DNA of 64,000 nucleotides, taken from the NCBI RefSeq assembly GCF_014646095.1, contig NZ_BMMU01000001.1:558001-622000 (forward strand), given 5' to 3'. Each line of letters starts with the position of its first letter. Position 1 is the stretch's first letter. This document shows, piece after piece, positions 63,188-64,000 of the stretch. A model generated the notes under the pieces. It saw nothing but the letters and a program-made list of their open reading frames with translations, was not told the DNA's origin and did not search any database. Origin of the DNA: Streptomyces lacrimifluminis (GTDB lineage: Bacteria > Actinomycetota > Actinomycetes > Streptomycetales > Streptomycetaceae). The position numbers and the translations under genes are program-made.

Positions 63188-64000
63188 ATGAACAGCACCA
63201 GCACACCGAGCAGTCCGGGCAGCCCGAACCGGACGAACAGCGCTATCGGCAGCACGACCGACACCACCACCGGCACGACGACTGTCATCACGAACATCGG
63301 CAGCCTGGTCACCAACGACCCCTCTCTCGGCGACGGTTCTCCACTGGGACTGATCCAGGACGCGGCCGTCGTCATAGAGGGCGACCGCGTCGTCTGGACC
63401 GGTGAAGCCAGCAAAGCACCCACCACTGACAATCGGGTCGACGCCGGCGGCCGGGCCGTCCTCCCGGGCTTCGTCGACTCCCACTCCCACCTCGTCTTCG
63501 CGGGCGACCGCACCCAGGAGTTCAACGCCCGCATGTCGGGGCGCGGCTATACCGCCGGAGGCATCCGCACGACCGTCGCCGCCACCCGTGCCGCCACGGA
63601 CGCGGAACTGGAGGCCAACCTCACCCGTTACCTCCGCGAGGCCCTCCACCAGGGCACGACGACCTTCGAGACCAAGTCGGGGTACGGCCTGACCGTCGAG
63701 GACGAGGCCCGCGCCCTGCGCATCGCCGCCGCCCACACCGACGAGGTCACCTACCTCGGCGCCCACATCGTCTCCCCGGACTACGCCGACGACCCGGCCG
63801 CCTATGTCGCCCTGGTCACCGGCGAGATGCTCGACGCCTGTGCCCCGTACGCCCGTTGGGTCGACGTCTTCTGCGAGAAGGGCGCCTTCGACGGCGACCA
63901 GGCCCGCGCGATCCTCACGGCGGGGAAGACGAAGGGGCTGCGTCCGCGCGTCCACGCCAACCAGCTCTCGTACGGTCCCGGGGTGCGGCTGGCCGTAGAA
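63188..64000 (+). CDS. hutI: Imidazolonepropionase (partial, C-terminus beyond the window)
   Basis: 271 codons from an ATG after GAGGAC. A Ser/Thr-rich leader ([18 protein letters not shown]) is followed by the amidohydrolase core: [15 protein letters not shown] (metal HxH), [35 protein letters not shown], and [18 protein letters not shown] at the edge. It hydrolyses imidazolone propionate to formiminoglutamate, step 3 of histidine degradation. The low-complexity leader is longer than usual for HutI. Confidence 0.93.
   Translation, partial: MNSTSTPSSPGSPNRTNSAIGSTTDTTTGTTTVITNIGSLVTNDPSLGDGSPLGLIQDAAVVIEGDRVVWTGEASKAPTTDNRVDAGGRAVLPGFVDSHSHLVFAGDRTQEFNARMSGRGYTAGGIRTTVAATRAATDAELEANLTRYLREALHQGTTTFETKSGYGLTVEDEARALRIAAAHTDEVTYLGAHIVSPDYADDPAAYVALVTGEMLDACAPYARWVDVFCEKGAFDGDQARAILTAGKTKGLRPRVHANQLSYGPGVRLAVE

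Overview
This window is chromosomal DNA from a high-GC actinomycete, almost certainly a Streptomyces. Codon third positions are nearly all G or C, GTG and TTG starts are frequent, and a class II tRNA-Leu with anticodon UAA (bldA) is present. From memory, the gene order (mfd, rpf pair, eno-divIC-DUF501-ppx, ndh, bldA, cbs, hut genes) resembles the S. coelicolor core segment around SCO3070-SCO3116; this was not checked by alignment. I see no prophage, integrase, insertion sequence or CRISPR array. The accessory flavour comes from toxin/immunity-type families at the left end, two frameshifted pseudogenes and a few unusual operons.

Layout. Positions 1-5075 hold a divergent SUKH/deaminase cluster: a SUKH-3 protein (cut by the edge), a YwqJ-like deaminase, a SMI1/KNR4 protein, and a 949-residue fusion of a YrhB-like domain, a Pro/Gly-rich linker, a second deaminase-like domain and SUKH-4. 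From 5288 to 12744 come a coiled-coil protein, a decayed MFS transporter, a MacB-type ABC exporter pair, and an XRE regulator with two small proteins. From 12973 to 25100 come mfd, a small antitoxin-like protein, a secreted HNH nuclease, a decayed lipoprotein gene, an orphan N6 DNA methylase with a helix-turn-helix (HTH) N-terminus, a Ser/Thr kinase behind a small membrane protein, and a SurA-like lipoprotein. From 25235 to 33850 come mazG, a CYP107-like P450, two resuscitation-promoting factors (the second behind a c-di-AMP ydaO riboswitch), enolase, divIC, a DUF501 protein and ppx. From 33934 to 42810 come an NDH-2 gene behind a near-perfect Rex operator, a cyclopropane-fatty-acid-synthase-like gene, a second MacB-type ABC pair on the minus strand, bldA and pobA.

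From 43050 to 53677 come a Bax-inhibitor-1 protein, small hypotheticals, a thiolase, an SGNH hydrolase, cystathionine beta-synthase, and a histidine-ammonia-lyase homologue that lacks the MIO-forming tripeptide and is translationally coupled to an RpiR regulator. From 54411 to 56671 is a minus-strand operon of roadblock and DUF4388-like proteins without the GTPase and kinase normally found in Streptomyces conservons. The right end, 56914-64000, has a PLP-dependent decarboxylase and the plus-strand histidine-utilisation operon hutU, an M20 amidohydrolase, hutF and hutI (cut by the edge).

How the genes work together. The hut operon converts urocanate through imidazolone propionate and formiminoglutamate to N-formylglutamate, with the M20 enzyme a plausible final deformylase. 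The ydaO riboswitch and the Rex operator tie cell-wall lysis and respiration to c-di-AMP and NADH. bldA supplies the tRNA that lets Streptomyces read UUA codons during development. The most unusual items are the deaminase/SUKH cluster, the MIO-less ammonia-lyase homologue, the stand-alone roadblock operon, the orphan methylase with an HPPF motif, and a short AT-rich block inside the P450 I-helix.
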